A stretch of DNA of 64,000 nucleotides from Phytophthora sp. 'mugwort' (GCA_033558025.1 JAUCEF010000011.1:1736001-1800000), one strand, 5' to 3'. Shown: positions 12,339-25,704, counted from the stretch's first letter. Numbers and translations are program-made. The notes: generated by a model not told the origin, from the sequence alone.

Positions 12339-12349
12339 GGGTCGCGGCA
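12277..12349 (+). tRNA. tRNA-Phe (GAA), unit 23
   Basis: tRNA body unchanged; spacer mark tttgtcgg. Confidence 0.95.
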
Positions 12350-12832
12350 CTTTTGCAACCTGTTGCTCTCCCCGACCCTTCCTTAACTCTTTGCAGCAAC
12401 GGATGCGCGGGCTACCTCATCACACCCTGCTAGTCTTCCCTGCTTATCGGCCTGGTATGGTGCTCGATTTGTCGGATCAAGTCGGTCCTTGTTGGCGTGG
12501 TTCGAGCCTCGGTCGGTCGCATTCTGACGCCGCTGTCAACGCTTAGCGCGGCTGTGTGGCGGTCCCAATAACACAACTTGGTCTCTGGAGCGTGGTGGAC
12601 CGAGCTGCTGTATCCGAAAATACGGTTCGGCTTCAGAAGGGTGAAGTCACAACGGCGAAGCCTGGCGGCTCGTTTGAATCGAGCTGACGGCGACTCGGAG
12701 GTTGACGTGTCAGAAGAGGTAGGCATGAGGGAAACGGAGGCGTGCATGTGCCATGGCGATCGTGCGAAGCGTTGTAGTGGTCGTGTGTGGGTGTCACTTT
12801 TCGAGAAGTGTGGTGATGATTGATGTTTTGGC

Positions 12833-12836
12833 GCCT

Positions 12837-12894
<58 letters not shown>

Positions 12895-12905
12895 GGGTCG
12901 CGGCA
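12833..12905 (+). tRNA. tRNA-Phe (GAA), unit 24
   Basis: tRNA body unchanged; spacer marks aattac, catttgaa, ccaatgg (same set as units 26 and 37). Confidence 0.95.
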
Positions 12906-13389
12906 CTTTTGCAACCTGTTGCTCTCCCCGACCCTTCCTTAACTCTTTGCAGCAACGGATGCGCGGGCTACCTCATCACACCCTGCTAGTCTTCCCTGCT
13001 TATCGGCCTGGTATGGTGCTCGATTTATCGGATCAAGTCGGTCCTTGTTGGCGTGGTTCGAGCCTCGGTCGGTCGCATTCTGACGCCGCTGTCAACGCTT
13101 AGCGCGGCTGTGTGGCGGTCCCAATTACACAACTTGGTCTCTGGAGCGTGGTGGACCGAGCTGCTGTATCCGAAAATACGGTTCGGCTTCAGAAGGGTGA
13201 AGTCACAACGGCGAAGCCTGGCGGCTCATTTGAATCGAGCTGACGGCGACTCGGAGGTTGACGTGTCAGAAGAGGTAGGCATGAGGGAAACGGAGGCGTG
13301 CATGTGCCAATGGCGATCGTGCGAAGCGTTGTAGTGGTCGTGTGTGGGTGTCACTTTTCGAGAAGTGTGGTGATGATTGATGTTTTGGC

Positions 13390-13393
13390 GCCT

Positions 13394-13451
<58 letters not shown>

Positions 13452-13462
13452 GGGTCGCGGCA
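13390..13462 (+). tRNA. tRNA-Phe (GAA), unit 25
   Basis: tRNA body unchanged; spacer mark agctcttttgcag with cgtttgaa (same as unit 27). Confidence 0.95.
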
Positions 13463-13946
13463 CTTTTGCAACCTGTTGCTCTCCCCGACCCTTCCTTAGC
13501 TCTTTTGCAGCAACGGATGCGCGGGCTACCTCATCACACCCTGCTAGTCTTCCCTGCTTATCGGCCTGGTATGGTGCTCGATTTATCGGATCAAGTCGGT
13601 CCTTGTTGGCGTGGTTCGAGCCTCGGTCGGTCGCATTCTGACGCCGCTGTCAACGCTTAGCGCGGCTGTGTGGCGGTCCCAATAACACAACTTGGTCTCT
13701 GGAGCGTGGTGGACCGAGCTGCTGTATCCGAAAATACGGTTCGGCTTCAGAAGGGTGAAGTCACAACGGCGAAGCCTGGCGGCTCGTTTGAATCGAGCTG
13801 ACGGCGACTCGGAGGTTGACGTGTCAGAAGAGGTAGGCATGAGGGAAACGGAGGCGTGCATGTGCCATGGCGATCGTGCGAAGCGTTGTAGTGGTCGTGT
13901 GTGGGTGTCACTTTTCGAGAAGTGTGGTGATGATTGATGTTTTGGC

Positions 13947-13950
13947 GCCT

Positions 13951-14008
<58 letters not shown>

Positions 14009-14019
14009 GGGTCGCGGCA
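13947..14019 (+). tRNA. tRNA-Phe (GAA), unit 26
   Basis: tRNA body unchanged; spacer repeats the unit 24 marks aattac, catttgaa, ccaatgg. Confidence 0.95.
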
Positions 14020-14503
14020 CTTTTGCAACCTGTTGCTCTCCCCGACCCTTCCTTAACTCTTTGCAGCAACGGATGCGCGGGCTACCTCATCACACCCTGC
14101 TAGTCTTCCCTGCTTATCGGCCTGGTATGGTGCTCGATTTATCGGATCAAGTCGGTCCTTGTTGGCGTGGTTCGAGCCTCGGTCGGTCGCATTCTGACGC
14201 CGCTGTCAACGCTTAGCGCGGCTGTGTGGCGGTCCCAATTACACAACTTGGTCTCTGGAGCGTGGTGGACCGAGCTGCTGTATCCGAAAATACGGTTCGG
14301 CTTCAGAAGGGTGAAGTCACAACGGCGAAGCCTGGCGGCTCATTTGAATCGAGCTGACGGCGACTCGGAGGTTGACGTGTCAGAAGAGGTAGGCATGAGG
14401 GAAACGGAGGCGTGCATGTGCCAATGGCGATCGTGCGAAGCGTTGTAGTGGTCGTGTGTGGGTGTCACTTTTCGAGAAGTGTGGTGATGATTGATGTTTT
14501 GGC

Positions 14504-14507
14504 GCCT

Positions 14508-14565
<58 letters not shown>

Positions 14566-14576
14566 GGGTCGCGGCA
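14504..14576 (+). tRNA. tRNA-Phe (GAA), unit 27
   Basis: tRNA body unchanged; spacer repeats the unit 25 pattern. Confidence 0.95.
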
Positions 14577-15060
14577 CTTTTGCAACCTGTTGCTCTCCCC
14601 GACCCTTCCTTAGCTCTTTTGCAGCAACGGATGCGCGGGCTACCTCATCACACCCTGCTAGTCTTCCCTGCTTATCGGCCTGGTATGGTGCTCGATTTAT
14701 CGGATCAAGTCGGTCCTTGTTGGCGTGGTTCGAGCCTCGGTCGGTCGCATTCTGACGCCGCTGTCAACGCTTAGCGCGGCTGTGTGGCGGTCCCAATAAC
14801 ACAACTTGGTCTCTGGAGCGTGGTGGACCGAGCTGCTGTATCCGAAAATACGGTTCGGCTTCAGAAGGGTGAAGTCACAACGGCGAAGCCTGGCGGCTCG
14901 TTTGAATCGAGCTGACGGCGACTCGGAGGTTGACGTGTCAGAAGAGGTAGGCATGAGGGAAACGGAGGCGTGCATGTGCCATGGCGATCGTGCGAAGCGT
15001 TGTAGTGGTCGTGTGTGGGTGTCACTTTTCGAGAAGTGTGGTGATGATTGATGTTTTGGC

Positions 15061-15064
15061 GCCT

Positions 15065-15122
<58 letters not shown>

Positions 15123-15133
15123 GGGTCGCGGCA
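15061..15133 (+). tRNA. tRNA-Phe (GAA), unit 28
   Basis: tRNA body unchanged; spacer marks tttgtcgg, catttgaa, ccaatgg. Confidence 0.95.
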
Positions 15134-15617
15134 CTTTTGCAACCTGTTGCTCTCCCCGACCCTTCCTTAACTCTTTGCAGCAACGGATGCGCGGGCTACC
15201 TCATCACACCCTGCTAGTCTTCCCTGCTTATCGGCCTGGTATGGTGCTCGATTTGTCGGATCAAGTCGGTCCTTGTTGGCGTGGTTCGAGCCTCGGTCGG
15301 TCGCATTCTGACGCCGCTGTCAACGCTTAGCGCGGCTGTGTGGCGGTCCCAATAACACAACTTGGTCTCTGGAGCGTGGTGGACCGAGCTGCTGTATCCG
15401 AAAATACGGTTCGGCTTCAGAAGGGTGAAGTCACAACGGCGAAGCCTGGCGGCTCATTTGAATCGAGCTGACGGCGACTCGGAGGTTGACGTGTCAGAAG
15501 AGGTAGGCATGAGGGAAACGGAGGCGTGCATGTGCCAATGGCGATCGTGCGAAGCGTTGTAGTGGTCGTGTGTGGGTGTCACTTTTCGAGAAGTGTGGTG
15601 ATGATTGATGTTTTGGC

Positions 15618-15621
15618 GCCT

Positions 15622-15679
<58 letters not shown>

Positions 15680-15690
15680 GGGTCGCGGCA
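15618..15690 (+). tRNA. tRNA-Phe (GAA), unit 29
   Basis: tRNA body unchanged; spacer marks catcgcacc, tttgtcgg, gcatgg, ttcagcttc, cgtttaaa (same as units 38 and 40). Confidence 0.95.
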
Positions 15691-16173
15691 CTTTTGCAAC
15701 CTGTTGCTCTCCCCGACCCTTCCTTAACTCTTTGCAGCAACGGATGCGCGGGCTACCTCATCGCACCCTGCTAGTCTTCCCTGCTTATCGGCCTGGTATG
15801 GTGCTCGATTTGTCGGATCAAGTCGGTCCTTGTTGGCGTGGTTCGAGCCTCGGTCGGTCGCATTCTGACGCCGCTGTCAACGCTTAGCGCGGCTGTGTGG
15901 CGGTCCCAATAACACAACTTGGTCTCTGGAGCATGGTGGACCGAGCTGCTGTATCCGAAAATACGGTTCAGCTTCAGAAGGGTGAAGTCACAACGGCGAA
16001 GCCTGGCGGCTCGTTTAAATCGAGCTGACGGCGACTCGGAGGTTGACGTGTCAGAAGAGGTAGGCATGAGGGAAACGGAGGCGTGCATGTGCCATGGCGA
16101 TCGTGCGAAGCGTTGTAGTGGTCGTGTGTGGGTGTCACTTTTCGAGAAGTGTGGTGATGATTGATGTTTTGGC

Positions 16174-16177
16174 GCCT

Positions 16178-16235
<58 letters not shown>

Positions 16236-16246
16236 GGGTCGCGGCA
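16174..16246 (+). tRNA. tRNA-Phe (GAA), unit 30
   Basis: tRNA body unchanged; spacer mark agctcttttgcag with cgtttgaa. Confidence 0.95.
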
Positions 16247-16730
16247 CTTTTGCAACCTGTTGCTCTCCCCGACCCTTCCTTAGCTCTTTTGCAGCAACGG
16301 ATGCGCGGGCTACCTCATCACACCCTGCTAGTCTTCCCTGCTTATCGGCCTGGTATGGTGCTCGATTTATCGGATCAAGTCGGTCCTTGTTGGCGTGGTT
16401 CGAGCCTCGGTCGGTCGCATTCTGACGCCGCTGTCAACGCTTAGCGCGGCTGTGTGGCGGTCCCAATAACACAACTTGGTCTCTGGAGCGTGGTGGACCG
16501 AGCTGCTGTATCCGAAAATACGGTTCGGCTTCAGAAGGGTGAAGTCACAACGGCGAAGCCTGGCGGCTCGTTTGAATCGAGCTGACGGCGACTCGGAGGT
16601 TGACGTGTCAGAAGAGGTAGGCATGAGGGAAACGGAGGCGTGCATGTGCCATGGCGATCGTGCGAAGCGTTGTAGTGGTCGTGTGTGGGTGTCACTTTTC
16701 GAGAAGTGTGGTGATGATTGATGTTTTGGC

Positions 16731-16734
16731 GCCT

Positions 16735-16792
<58 letters not shown>

Positions 16793-16803
16793 GGGTCGCG
16801 GCA
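16731..16803 (+). tRNA. tRNA-Phe (GAA), unit 31
   Basis: tRNA body unchanged; spacer has catttgaa and ccatgg. Confidence 0.95.
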
Positions 16804-17286
16804 CTTTTGCAACCTGTTGCTCTCCCCGACCCTTCCTTAACTCTTTGCAGCAACGGATGCGCGGGCTACCTCATCACACCCTGCTAGTCTTCCCTGCTTA
16901 TCGGCCTGGTATGGTGCTCGATTTATCGGATCAAGTCGGTCCTTGTTGGCGTGGTTCGAGCCTCGGTCGGTCGCATTCTGACGCCGCTGTCAACGCTTAG
17001 CGCGGCTGTGTGGCGGTCCCAATAACACAACTTGGTCTCTGGAGCGTGGTGGACCGAGCTGCTGTATCCGAAAATACGGTTCGGCTTCAGAAGGGTGAAG
17101 TCACAACGGCGAAGCCTGGCGGCTCATTTGAATCGAGCTGACGGCGACTCGGAGGTTGACGTGTCAGAAGAGGTAGGCATGAGGGAAACGGAGGCGTGCA
17201 TGTGCCATGGCGATCGTGCGAAGCGTTGTAGTGGTCGTGTGTGGGTGTCACTTTTCGAGAAGTGTGGTGATGATTGATGTTTTGGC

Positions 17287-17290
17287 GCCT

Positions 17291-17348
<58 letters not shown>

Positions 17349-17359
17349 GGGTCGCGGCA
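17287..17359 (+). tRNA. tRNA-Phe (GAA), unit 32
   Basis: tRNA body unchanged; spacer mark agctcttttgcag with catttgaa. Confidence 0.95.
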
Positions 17360-17843
17360 CTTTTGCAACCTGTTGCTCTCCCCGACCCTTCCTTAGCTCT
17401 TTTGCAGCAACGGATGCGCGGGCTACCTCATCACACCCTGCTAGTCTTCCCTGCTTATCGGCCTGGTATGGTGCTCGATTTATCGGATCAAGTCGGTCCT
17501 TGTTGGCGTGGTTCGAGCCTCGGTCGGTCGCATTCTGACGCCGCTGTCAACGCTTAGCGCGGCTGTGTGGCGGTCCCAATAACACAACTTGGTCTCTGGA
17601 GCGTGGTGGACCGAGCTGCTGTATCCGAAAATACGGTTCGGCTTCAGAAGGGTGAAGTCACAACGGCGAAGCCTGGCGGCTCATTTGAATCGAGCTGACG
17701 GCGACTCGGAGGTTGACGTGTCAGAAGAGGTAGGCATGAGGGAAACGGAGGCGTGCATGTGCCATGGCGATCGTGCGAAGCGTTGTAGTGGTCGTGTGTG
17801 GGTGTCACTTTTCGAGAAGTGTGGTGATGATTGATGTTTTGGC

Positions 17844-17847
17844 GCCT

Positions 17848-17905
<58 letters not shown>

Positions 17906-17916
17906 GGGTCGCGGCA
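17844..17916 (+). tRNA. tRNA-Phe (GAA), unit 33
   Basis: tRNA body unchanged; spacer mark atgctttgcg, shared only with unit 49. Confidence 0.95.
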
Positions 17917-18399
17917 CTTTTGCAACCTGTTGCTCTCCCCGACCCTTCCTTAACTCTTTGCAGCAACGGATGCGCGGGCTACCTCATCACACCCTGCTAG
18001 TCTTCCCTGCTTATCGGCCTGGTATGGTGCTCGATTTATCGGATCAAGTCGGTCCTTGTTGGCGTGGTTCGAGCCTCGGTCGGTCGCATTCTGACGCCGC
18101 TGTCAATGCTTTGCGCGGCTGTGTGGCGGTCCCAATAACACAACTTGGTCTCTGGAGCGTGGTGGACCGAGCTGCTGTATCCGAAAATACGGTTCGGCTT
18201 CAGAAGGGTGAAGTCACAACGGCGAAGCCTGGCGGCTCGTTTGAATCGAGCTGACGGCGACTCGGAGGTTGACGTGTCAGAAGAGGTAGGCATGAGGGAA
18301 ACGGAGGCGTGCATGTGCCATGGCGATCGTGCGAAGCGTTGTAGTGGTCGTGTGTGGGTGTCACTTTTCGAGAAGTGTGGTGATGATTGATGTTTTGGC

Positions 18400-18403
18400 G
18401 CCT

Positions 18404-18461
<58 letters not shown>

Positions 18462-18472
18462 GGGTCGCGGCA
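18400..18472 (+). tRNA. tRNA-Phe (GAA), unit 34
   Basis: tRNA body unchanged; spacer has cgtttgaa and no other mark. Confidence 0.95.
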
Positions 18473-18955
18473 CTTTTGCAACCTGTTGCTCTCCCCGACC
18501 CTTCCTTAACTCTTTGCAGCAACGGATGCGCGGGCTACCTCATCACACCCTGCTAGTCTTCCCTGCTTATCGGCCTGGTATGGTGCTCGATTTATCGGAT
18601 CAAGTCGGTCCTTGTTGGCGTGGTTCGAGCCTCGGTCGGTCGCATTCTGACGCCGCTGTCAACGCTTAGCGCGGCTGTGTGGCGGTCCCAATAACACAAC
18701 TTGGTCTCTGGAGCGTGGTGGACCGAGCTGCTGTATCCGAAAATACGGTTCGGCTTCAGAAGGGTGAAGTCACAACGGCGAAGCCTGGCGGCTCGTTTGA
18801 ATCGAGCTGACGGCGACTCGGAGGTTGACGTGTCAGAAGAGGTAGGCATGAGGGAAACGGAGGCGTGCATGTGCCATGGCGATCGTGCGAAGCGTTGTAG
18901 TGGTCGTGTGTGGGTGTCACTTTTCGAGAAGTGTGGTGATGATTGATGTTTTGGC

Positions 18956-18959
18956 GCCT

Positions 18960-19017
<58 letters not shown>

Positions 19018-19028
19018 GGGTCGCGGCA
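18956..19028 (+). tRNA. tRNA-Phe (GAA), unit 35
   Basis: tRNA body unchanged; spacer repeats unit 20 (gcatgg, ttcagcttc, cgtttaaa). Confidence 0.95.
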
Positions 19029-19511
19029 CTTTTGCAACCTGTTGCTCTCCCCGACCCTTCCTTAACTCTTTGCAGCAACGGATGCGCGGGCTACCTCATC
19101 ACACCCTGCTAGTCTTCCCTGCTTATCGGCCTGGTATGGTGCTCGATTTATCGGATCAAGTCGGTCCTTGTTGGCGTGGTTCGAGCCTCGGTCGGTCGCA
19201 TTCTGACGCCGCTGTCAACGCTTAGCGCGGCTGTGTGGCGGTCCCAATAACACAACTTGGTCTCTGGAGCATGGTGGACCGAGCTGCTGTATCCGAAAAT
19301 ACGGTTCAGCTTCAGAAGGGTGAAGTCACAACGGCGAAGCCTGGCGGCTCGTTTAAATCGAGCTGACGGCGACTCGGAGGTTGACGTGTCAGAAGAGGTA
19401 GGCATGAGGGAAACGGAGGCGTGCATGTGCCATGGCGATCGTGCGAAGCGTTGTAGTGGTCGTGTGTGGGTGTCACTTTTCGAGAAGTGTGGTGATGATT
19501 GATGTTTTGGC

Positions 19512-19515
19512 GCCT

Positions 19516-19573
<58 letters not shown>

Positions 19574-19584
19574 GGGTCGCGGCA
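19512..19584 (+). tRNA. tRNA-Phe (GAA), unit 36
   Basis: tRNA body unchanged; spacer repeats unit 21 (tttgtcgg, acgaagg). Confidence 0.95.
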
Positions 19585-20067
19585 CTTTTGCAACCTGTTG
19601 CTCTCCCCGACCCTTCCTTAACTCTTTGCAGCAACGGATGCGCGGGCTACCTCATCACACCCTGCTAGTCTTCCCTGCTTATCGGCCTGGTATGGTGCTC
19701 GATTTGTCGGATCAAGTCGGTCCTTGTTGGCGTGGTTCGAGCCTCGGTCGGTCGCATTCTGACGCCGCTGTCAACGCTTAGCGCGGCTGTGTGGCGGTCC
19801 CAATAACACAACTTGGTCTCTGGAGCGTGGTGGACCGAGCTGCTGTATCCGAAAATACGGTTCGGCTTCAGAAGGGTGAAGTCACAACGGCGAAGCCTGG
19901 CGGCTCGTTTGAATCGAGCTGACGGCGACTCGGAGGTTGACGTGTCAGAAGAGGTAGGCATGAGGGAAACGAAGGCGTGCATGTGCCATGGCGATCGTGC
20001 GAAGCGTTGTAGTGGTCGTGTGTGGGTGTCACTTTTCGAGAAGTGTGGTGATGATTGATGTTTTGGC

Positions 20068-20071
20068 GCCT

Positions 20072-20129
<58 letters not shown>

Positions 20130-20140
20130 GGGTCGCGGCA
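20068..20140 (+). tRNA. tRNA-Phe (GAA), unit 37
   Basis: tRNA body unchanged; spacer marks aattac, catttgaa, ccaatgg. Confidence 0.95.
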
Positions 20141-20624
20141 CTTTTGCAACCTGTTGCTCTCCCCGACCCTTCCTTAACTCTTTGCAGCAACGGATGCGCG
20201 GGCTACCTCATCACACCCTGCTAGTCTTCCCTGCTTATCGGCCTGGTATGGTGCTCGATTTATCGGATCAAGTCGGTCCTTGTTGGCGTGGTTCGAGCCT
20301 CGGTCGGTCGCATTCTGACGCCGCTGTCAACGCTTAGCGCGGCTGTGTGGCGGTCCCAATTACACAACTTGGTCTCTGGAGCGTGGTGGACCGAGCTGCT
20401 GTATCCGAAAATACGGTTCGGCTTCAGAAGGGTGAAGTCACAACGGCGAAGCCTGGCGGCTCATTTGAATCGAGCTGACGGCGACTCGGAGGTTGACGTG
20501 TCAGAAGAGGTAGGCATGAGGGAAACGGAGGCGTGCATGTGCCAATGGCGATCGTGCGAAGCGTTGTAGTGGTCGTGTGTGGGTGTCACTTTTCGAGAAG
20601 TGTGGTGATGATTGATGTTTTGGC

Positions 20625-20628
20625 GCCT

Positions 20629-20686
<58 letters not shown>

Positions 20687-20697
20687 GGGTCGCGGCA
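20625..20697 (+). tRNA. tRNA-Phe (GAA), unit 38
   Basis: tRNA body unchanged; spacer repeats unit 29 including catcgcacc. Confidence 0.95.
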
Positions 20698-21180
20698 CTT
20701 TTGCAACCTGTTGCTCTCCCCGACCCTTCCTTAACTCTTTGCAGCAACGGATGCGCGGGCTACCTCATCGCACCCTGCTAGTCTTCCCTGCTTATCGGCC
20801 TGGTATGGTGCTCGATTTGTCGGATCAAGTCGGTCCTTGTTGGCGTGGTTCGAGCCTCGGTCGGTCGCATTCTGACGCCGCTGTCAACGCTTAGCGCGGC
20901 TGTGTGGCGGTCCCAATAACACAACTTGGTCTCTGGAGCATGGTGGACCGAGCTGCTGTATCCGAAAATACGGTTCAGCTTCAGAAGGGTGAAGTCACAA
21001 CGGCGAAGCCTGGCGGCTCGTTTAAATCGAGCTGACGGCGACTCGGAGGTTGACGTGTCAGAAGAGGTAGGCATGAGGGAAACGGAGGCGTGCATGTGCC
21101 ATGGCGATCGTGCGAAGCGTTGTAGTGGTCGTGTGTGGGTGTCACTTTTCGAGAAGTGTGGTGATGATTGATGTTTTGGC

Positions 21181-21184
21181 GCCT

Positions 21185-21242
<58 letters not shown>

Positions 21243-21253
21243 GGGTCGCGGCA
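21181..21253 (+). tRNA. tRNA-Phe (GAA), unit 39
   Basis: tRNA body unchanged; spacer repeats unit 30 (agctcttttgcag, cgtttgaa). Confidence 0.95.
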
Positions 21254-21737
21254 CTTTTGCAACCTGTTGCTCTCCCCGACCCTTCCTTAGCTCTTTTGCA
21301 GCAACGGATGCGCGGGCTACCTCATCACACCCTGCTAGTCTTCCCTGCTTATCGGCCTGGTATGGTGCTCGATTTATCGGATCAAGTCGGTCCTTGTTGG
21401 CGTGGTTCGAGCCTCGGTCGGTCGCATTCTGACGCCGCTGTCAACGCTTAGCGCGGCTGTGTGGCGGTCCCAATAACACAACTTGGTCTCTGGAGCGTGG
21501 TGGACCGAGCTGCTGTATCCGAAAATACGGTTCGGCTTCAGAAGGGTGAAGTCACAACGGCGAAGCCTGGCGGCTCGTTTGAATCGAGCTGACGGCGACT
21601 CGGAGGTTGACGTGTCAGAAGAGGTAGGCATGAGGGAAACGGAGGCGTGCATGTGCCATGGCGATCGTGCGAAGCGTTGTAGTGGTCGTGTGTGGGTGTC
21701 ACTTTTCGAGAAGTGTGGTGATGATTGATGTTTTGGC

Positions 21738-21741
21738 GCCT

Positions 21742-21799
<58 letters not shown>

Positions 21800-21810
21800 G
21801 GGTCGCGGCA
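21738..21810 (+). tRNA. tRNA-Phe (GAA), unit 40
   Basis: tRNA body unchanged; spacer repeats unit 29 including catcgcacc. Confidence 0.95.
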
Positions 21811-22293
21811 CTTTTGCAACCTGTTGCTCTCCCCGACCCTTCCTTAACTCTTTGCAGCAACGGATGCGCGGGCTACCTCATCGCACCCTGCTAGTCTTCC
21901 CTGCTTATCGGCCTGGTATGGTGCTCGATTTGTCGGATCAAGTCGGTCCTTGTTGGCGTGGTTCGAGCCTCGGTCGGTCGCATTCTGACGCCGCTGTCAA
22001 CGCTTAGCGCGGCTGTGTGGCGGTCCCAATAACACAACTTGGTCTCTGGAGCATGGTGGACCGAGCTGCTGTATCCGAAAATACGGTTCAGCTTCAGAAG
22101 GGTGAAGTCACAACGGCGAAGCCTGGCGGCTCGTTTAAATCGAGCTGACGGCGACTCGGAGGTTGACGTGTCAGAAGAGGTAGGCATGAGGGAAACGGAG
22201 GCGTGCATGTGCCATGGCGATCGTGCGAAGCGTTGTAGTGGTCGTGTGTGGGTGTCACTTTTCGAGAAGTGTGGTGATGATTGATGTTTTGGC

Positions 22294-22297
22294 GCCT

Positions 22298-22355
<58 letters not shown>

Positions 22356-22366
22356 GGGTCGCGGCA
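22294..22366 (+). tRNA. tRNA-Phe (GAA), unit 41
   Basis: tRNA body unchanged; spacer repeats unit 30. Confidence 0.95.
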
Positions 22367-22850
22367 CTTTTGCAACCTGTTGCTCTCCCCGACCCTTCCT
22401 TAGCTCTTTTGCAGCAACGGATGCGCGGGCTACCTCATCACACCCTGCTAGTCTTCCCTGCTTATCGGCCTGGTATGGTGCTCGATTTATCGGATCAAGT
22501 CGGTCCTTGTTGGCGTGGTTCGAGCCTCGGTCGGTCGCATTCTGACGCCGCTGTCAACGCTTAGCGCGGCTGTGTGGCGGTCCCAATAACACAACTTGGT
22601 CTCTGGAGCGTGGTGGACCGAGCTGCTGTATCCGAAAATACGGTTCGGCTTCAGAAGGGTGAAGTCACAACGGCGAAGCCTGGCGGCTCGTTTGAATCGA
22701 GCTGACGGCGACTCGGAGGTTGACGTGTCAGAAGAGGTAGGCATGAGGGAAACGGAGGCGTGCATGTGCCATGGCGATCGTGCGAAGCGTTGTAGTGGTC
22801 GTGTGTGGGTGTCACTTTTCGAGAAGTGTGGTGATGATTGATGTTTTGGC

Positions 22851-22854
22851 GCCT

Positions 22855-22912
<58 letters not shown>

Positions 22913-22923
22913 GGGTCGCGGCA
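22851..22923 (+). tRNA. tRNA-Phe (GAA), unit 42
   Basis: tRNA body unchanged; spacer as unit 31 (catttgaa). Units 42-44 show no differences from each other. Confidence 0.95.
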
Positions 22924-23406
22924 CTTTTGCAACCTGTTGCTCTCCCCGACCCTTCCTTAACTCTTTGCAGCAACGGATGCGCGGGCTACCTCATCACACC
23001 CTGCTAGTCTTCCCTGCTTATCGGCCTGGTATGGTGCTCGATTTATCGGATCAAGTCGGTCCTTGTTGGCGTGGTTCGAGCCTCGGTCGGTCGCATTCTG
23101 ACGCCGCTGTCAACGCTTAGCGCGGCTGTGTGGCGGTCCCAATAACACAACTTGGTCTCTGGAGCGTGGTGGACCGAGCTGCTGTATCCGAAAATACGGT
23201 TCGGCTTCAGAAGGGTGAAGTCACAACGGCGAAGCCTGGCGGCTCATTTGAATCGAGCTGACGGCGACTCGGAGGTTGACGTGTCAGAAGAGGTAGGCAT
23301 GAGGGAAACGGAGGCGTGCATGTGCCATGGCGATCGTGCGAAGCGTTGTAGTGGTCGTGTGTGGGTGTCACTTTTCGAGAAGTGTGGTGATGATTGATGT
23401 TTTGGC

Positions 23407-23410
23407 GCCT

Positions 23411-23468
<58 letters not shown>

Positions 23469-23479
23469 GGGTCGCGGCA
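23407..23479 (+). tRNA. tRNA-Phe (GAA), unit 43
   Basis: tRNA body unchanged; spacer as unit 42. Confidence 0.95.
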
Positions 23480-23962
23480 CTTTTGCAACCTGTTGCTCTC
23501 CCCGACCCTTCCTTAACTCTTTGCAGCAACGGATGCGCGGGCTACCTCATCACACCCTGCTAGTCTTCCCTGCTTATCGGCCTGGTATGGTGCTCGATTT
23601 ATCGGATCAAGTCGGTCCTTGTTGGCGTGGTTCGAGCCTCGGTCGGTCGCATTCTGACGCCGCTGTCAACGCTTAGCGCGGCTGTGTGGCGGTCCCAATA
23701 ACACAACTTGGTCTCTGGAGCGTGGTGGACCGAGCTGCTGTATCCGAAAATACGGTTCGGCTTCAGAAGGGTGAAGTCACAACGGCGAAGCCTGGCGGCT
23801 CATTTGAATCGAGCTGACGGCGACTCGGAGGTTGACGTGTCAGAAGAGGTAGGCATGAGGGAAACGGAGGCGTGCATGTGCCATGGCGATCGTGCGAAGC
23901 GTTGTAGTGGTCGTGTGTGGGTGTCACTTTTCGAGAAGTGTGGTGATGATTGATGTTTTGGC

Positions 23963-23966
23963 GCCT

Positions 23967-24024
<58 letters not shown>

Positions 24025-24035
24025 GGGTCGCGGCA
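23963..24035 (+). tRNA. tRNA-Phe (GAA), unit 44
   Basis: tRNA body unchanged; spacer as unit 42. Confidence 0.95.
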
Positions 24036-24518
24036 CTTTTGCAACCTGTTGCTCTCCCCGACCCTTCCTTAACTCTTTGCAGCAACGGATGCGCGGGCTA
24101 CCTCATCACACCCTGCTAGTCTTCCCTGCTTATCGGCCTGGTATGGTGCTCGATTTATCGGATCAAGTCGGTCCTTGTTGGCGTGGTTCGAGCCTCGGTC
24201 GGTCGCATTCTGACGCCGCTGTCAACGCTTAGCGCGGCTGTGTGGCGGTCCCAATAACACAACTTGGTCTCTGGAGCGTGGTGGACCGAGCTGCTGTATC
24301 CGAAAATACGGTTCGGCTTCAGAAGGGTGAAGTCACAACGGCGAAGCCTGGCGGCTCATTTGAATCGAGCTGACGGCGACTCGGAGGTTGACGTGTCAGA
24401 AGAGGTAGGCATGAGGGAAACGGAGGCGTGCATGTGCCATGGCGATCGTGCGAAGCGTTGTAGTGGTCGTGTGTGGGTGTCACTTTTCGAGAAGTGTGGT
24501 GATGATTGATGTTTTGGC

Positions 24519-24522
24519 GCCT

Positions 24523-24580
<58 letters not shown>

Positions 24581-24591
24581 GGGTCGCGGCA
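24519..24591 (+). tRNA. tRNA-Phe (GAA), unit 45
   Basis: tRNA body unchanged; spacer mark agctcttttgcag with catttgaa. Confidence 0.95.
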
Positions 24592-25075
24592 CTTTTGCAA
24601 CCTGTTGCTCTCCCCGACCCTTCCTTAGCTCTTTTGCAGCAACGGATGCGCGGGCTACCTCATCACACCCTGCTAGTCTTCCCTGCTTATCGGCCTGGTA
24701 TGGTGCTCGATTTATCGGATCAAGTCGGTCCTTGTTGGCGTGGTTCGAGCCTCGGTCGGTCGCATTCTGACGCCGCTGTCAACGCTTAGCGCGGCTGTGT
24801 GGCGGTCCCAATAACACAACTTGGTCTCTGGAGCGTGGTGGACCGAGCTGCTGTATCCGAAAATACGGTTCGGCTTCAGAAGGGTGAAGTCACAACGGCG
24901 AAGCCTGGCGGCTCATTTGAATCGAGCTGACGGCGACTCGGAGGTTGACGTGTCAGAAGAGGTAGGCATGAGGGAAACGGAGGCGTGCATGTGCCATGGC
25001 GATCGTGCGAAGCGTTGTAGTGGTCGTGTGTGGGTGTCACTTTTCGAGAAGTGTGGTGATGATTGATGTTTTGGC

Positions 25076-25079
25076 GCCT

Positions 25080-25137
<58 letters not shown>

Positions 25138-25148
25138 GGGTCGCGGCA
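25076..25148 (+). tRNA. tRNA-Phe (GAA), unit 46
   Basis: tRNA body unchanged; spacer as unit 42. The order 46-47-48 repeats 43-44-45. Confidence 0.95.
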
Positions 25149-25631
25149 CTTTTGCAACCTGTTGCTCTCCCCGACCCTTCCTTAACTCTTTGCAGCAACG
25201 GATGCGCGGGCTACCTCATCACACCCTGCTAGTCTTCCCTGCTTATCGGCCTGGTATGGTGCTCGATTTATCGGATCAAGTCGGTCCTTGTTGGCGTGGT
25301 TCGAGCCTCGGTCGGTCGCATTCTGACGCCGCTGTCAACGCTTAGCGCGGCTGTGTGGCGGTCCCAATAACACAACTTGGTCTCTGGAGCGTGGTGGACC
25401 GAGCTGCTGTATCCGAAAATACGGTTCGGCTTCAGAAGGGTGAAGTCACAACGGCGAAGCCTGGCGGCTCATTTGAATCGAGCTGACGGCGACTCGGAGG
25501 TTGACGTGTCAGAAGAGGTAGGCATGAGGGAAACGGAGGCGTGCATGTGCCATGGCGATCGTGCGAAGCGTTGTAGTGGTCGTGTGTGGGTGTCACTTTT
25601 CGAGAAGTGTGGTGATGATTGATGTTTTGGC

Positions 25632-25635
25632 GCCT

Positions 25636-25693
<58 letters not shown>

Positions 25694-25704
25694 GGGTCGC
25701 GGCA
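25632..25704 (+). tRNA. tRNA-Phe (GAA), unit 47
   Basis: tRNA body unchanged; spacer as unit 42. Confidence 0.95.
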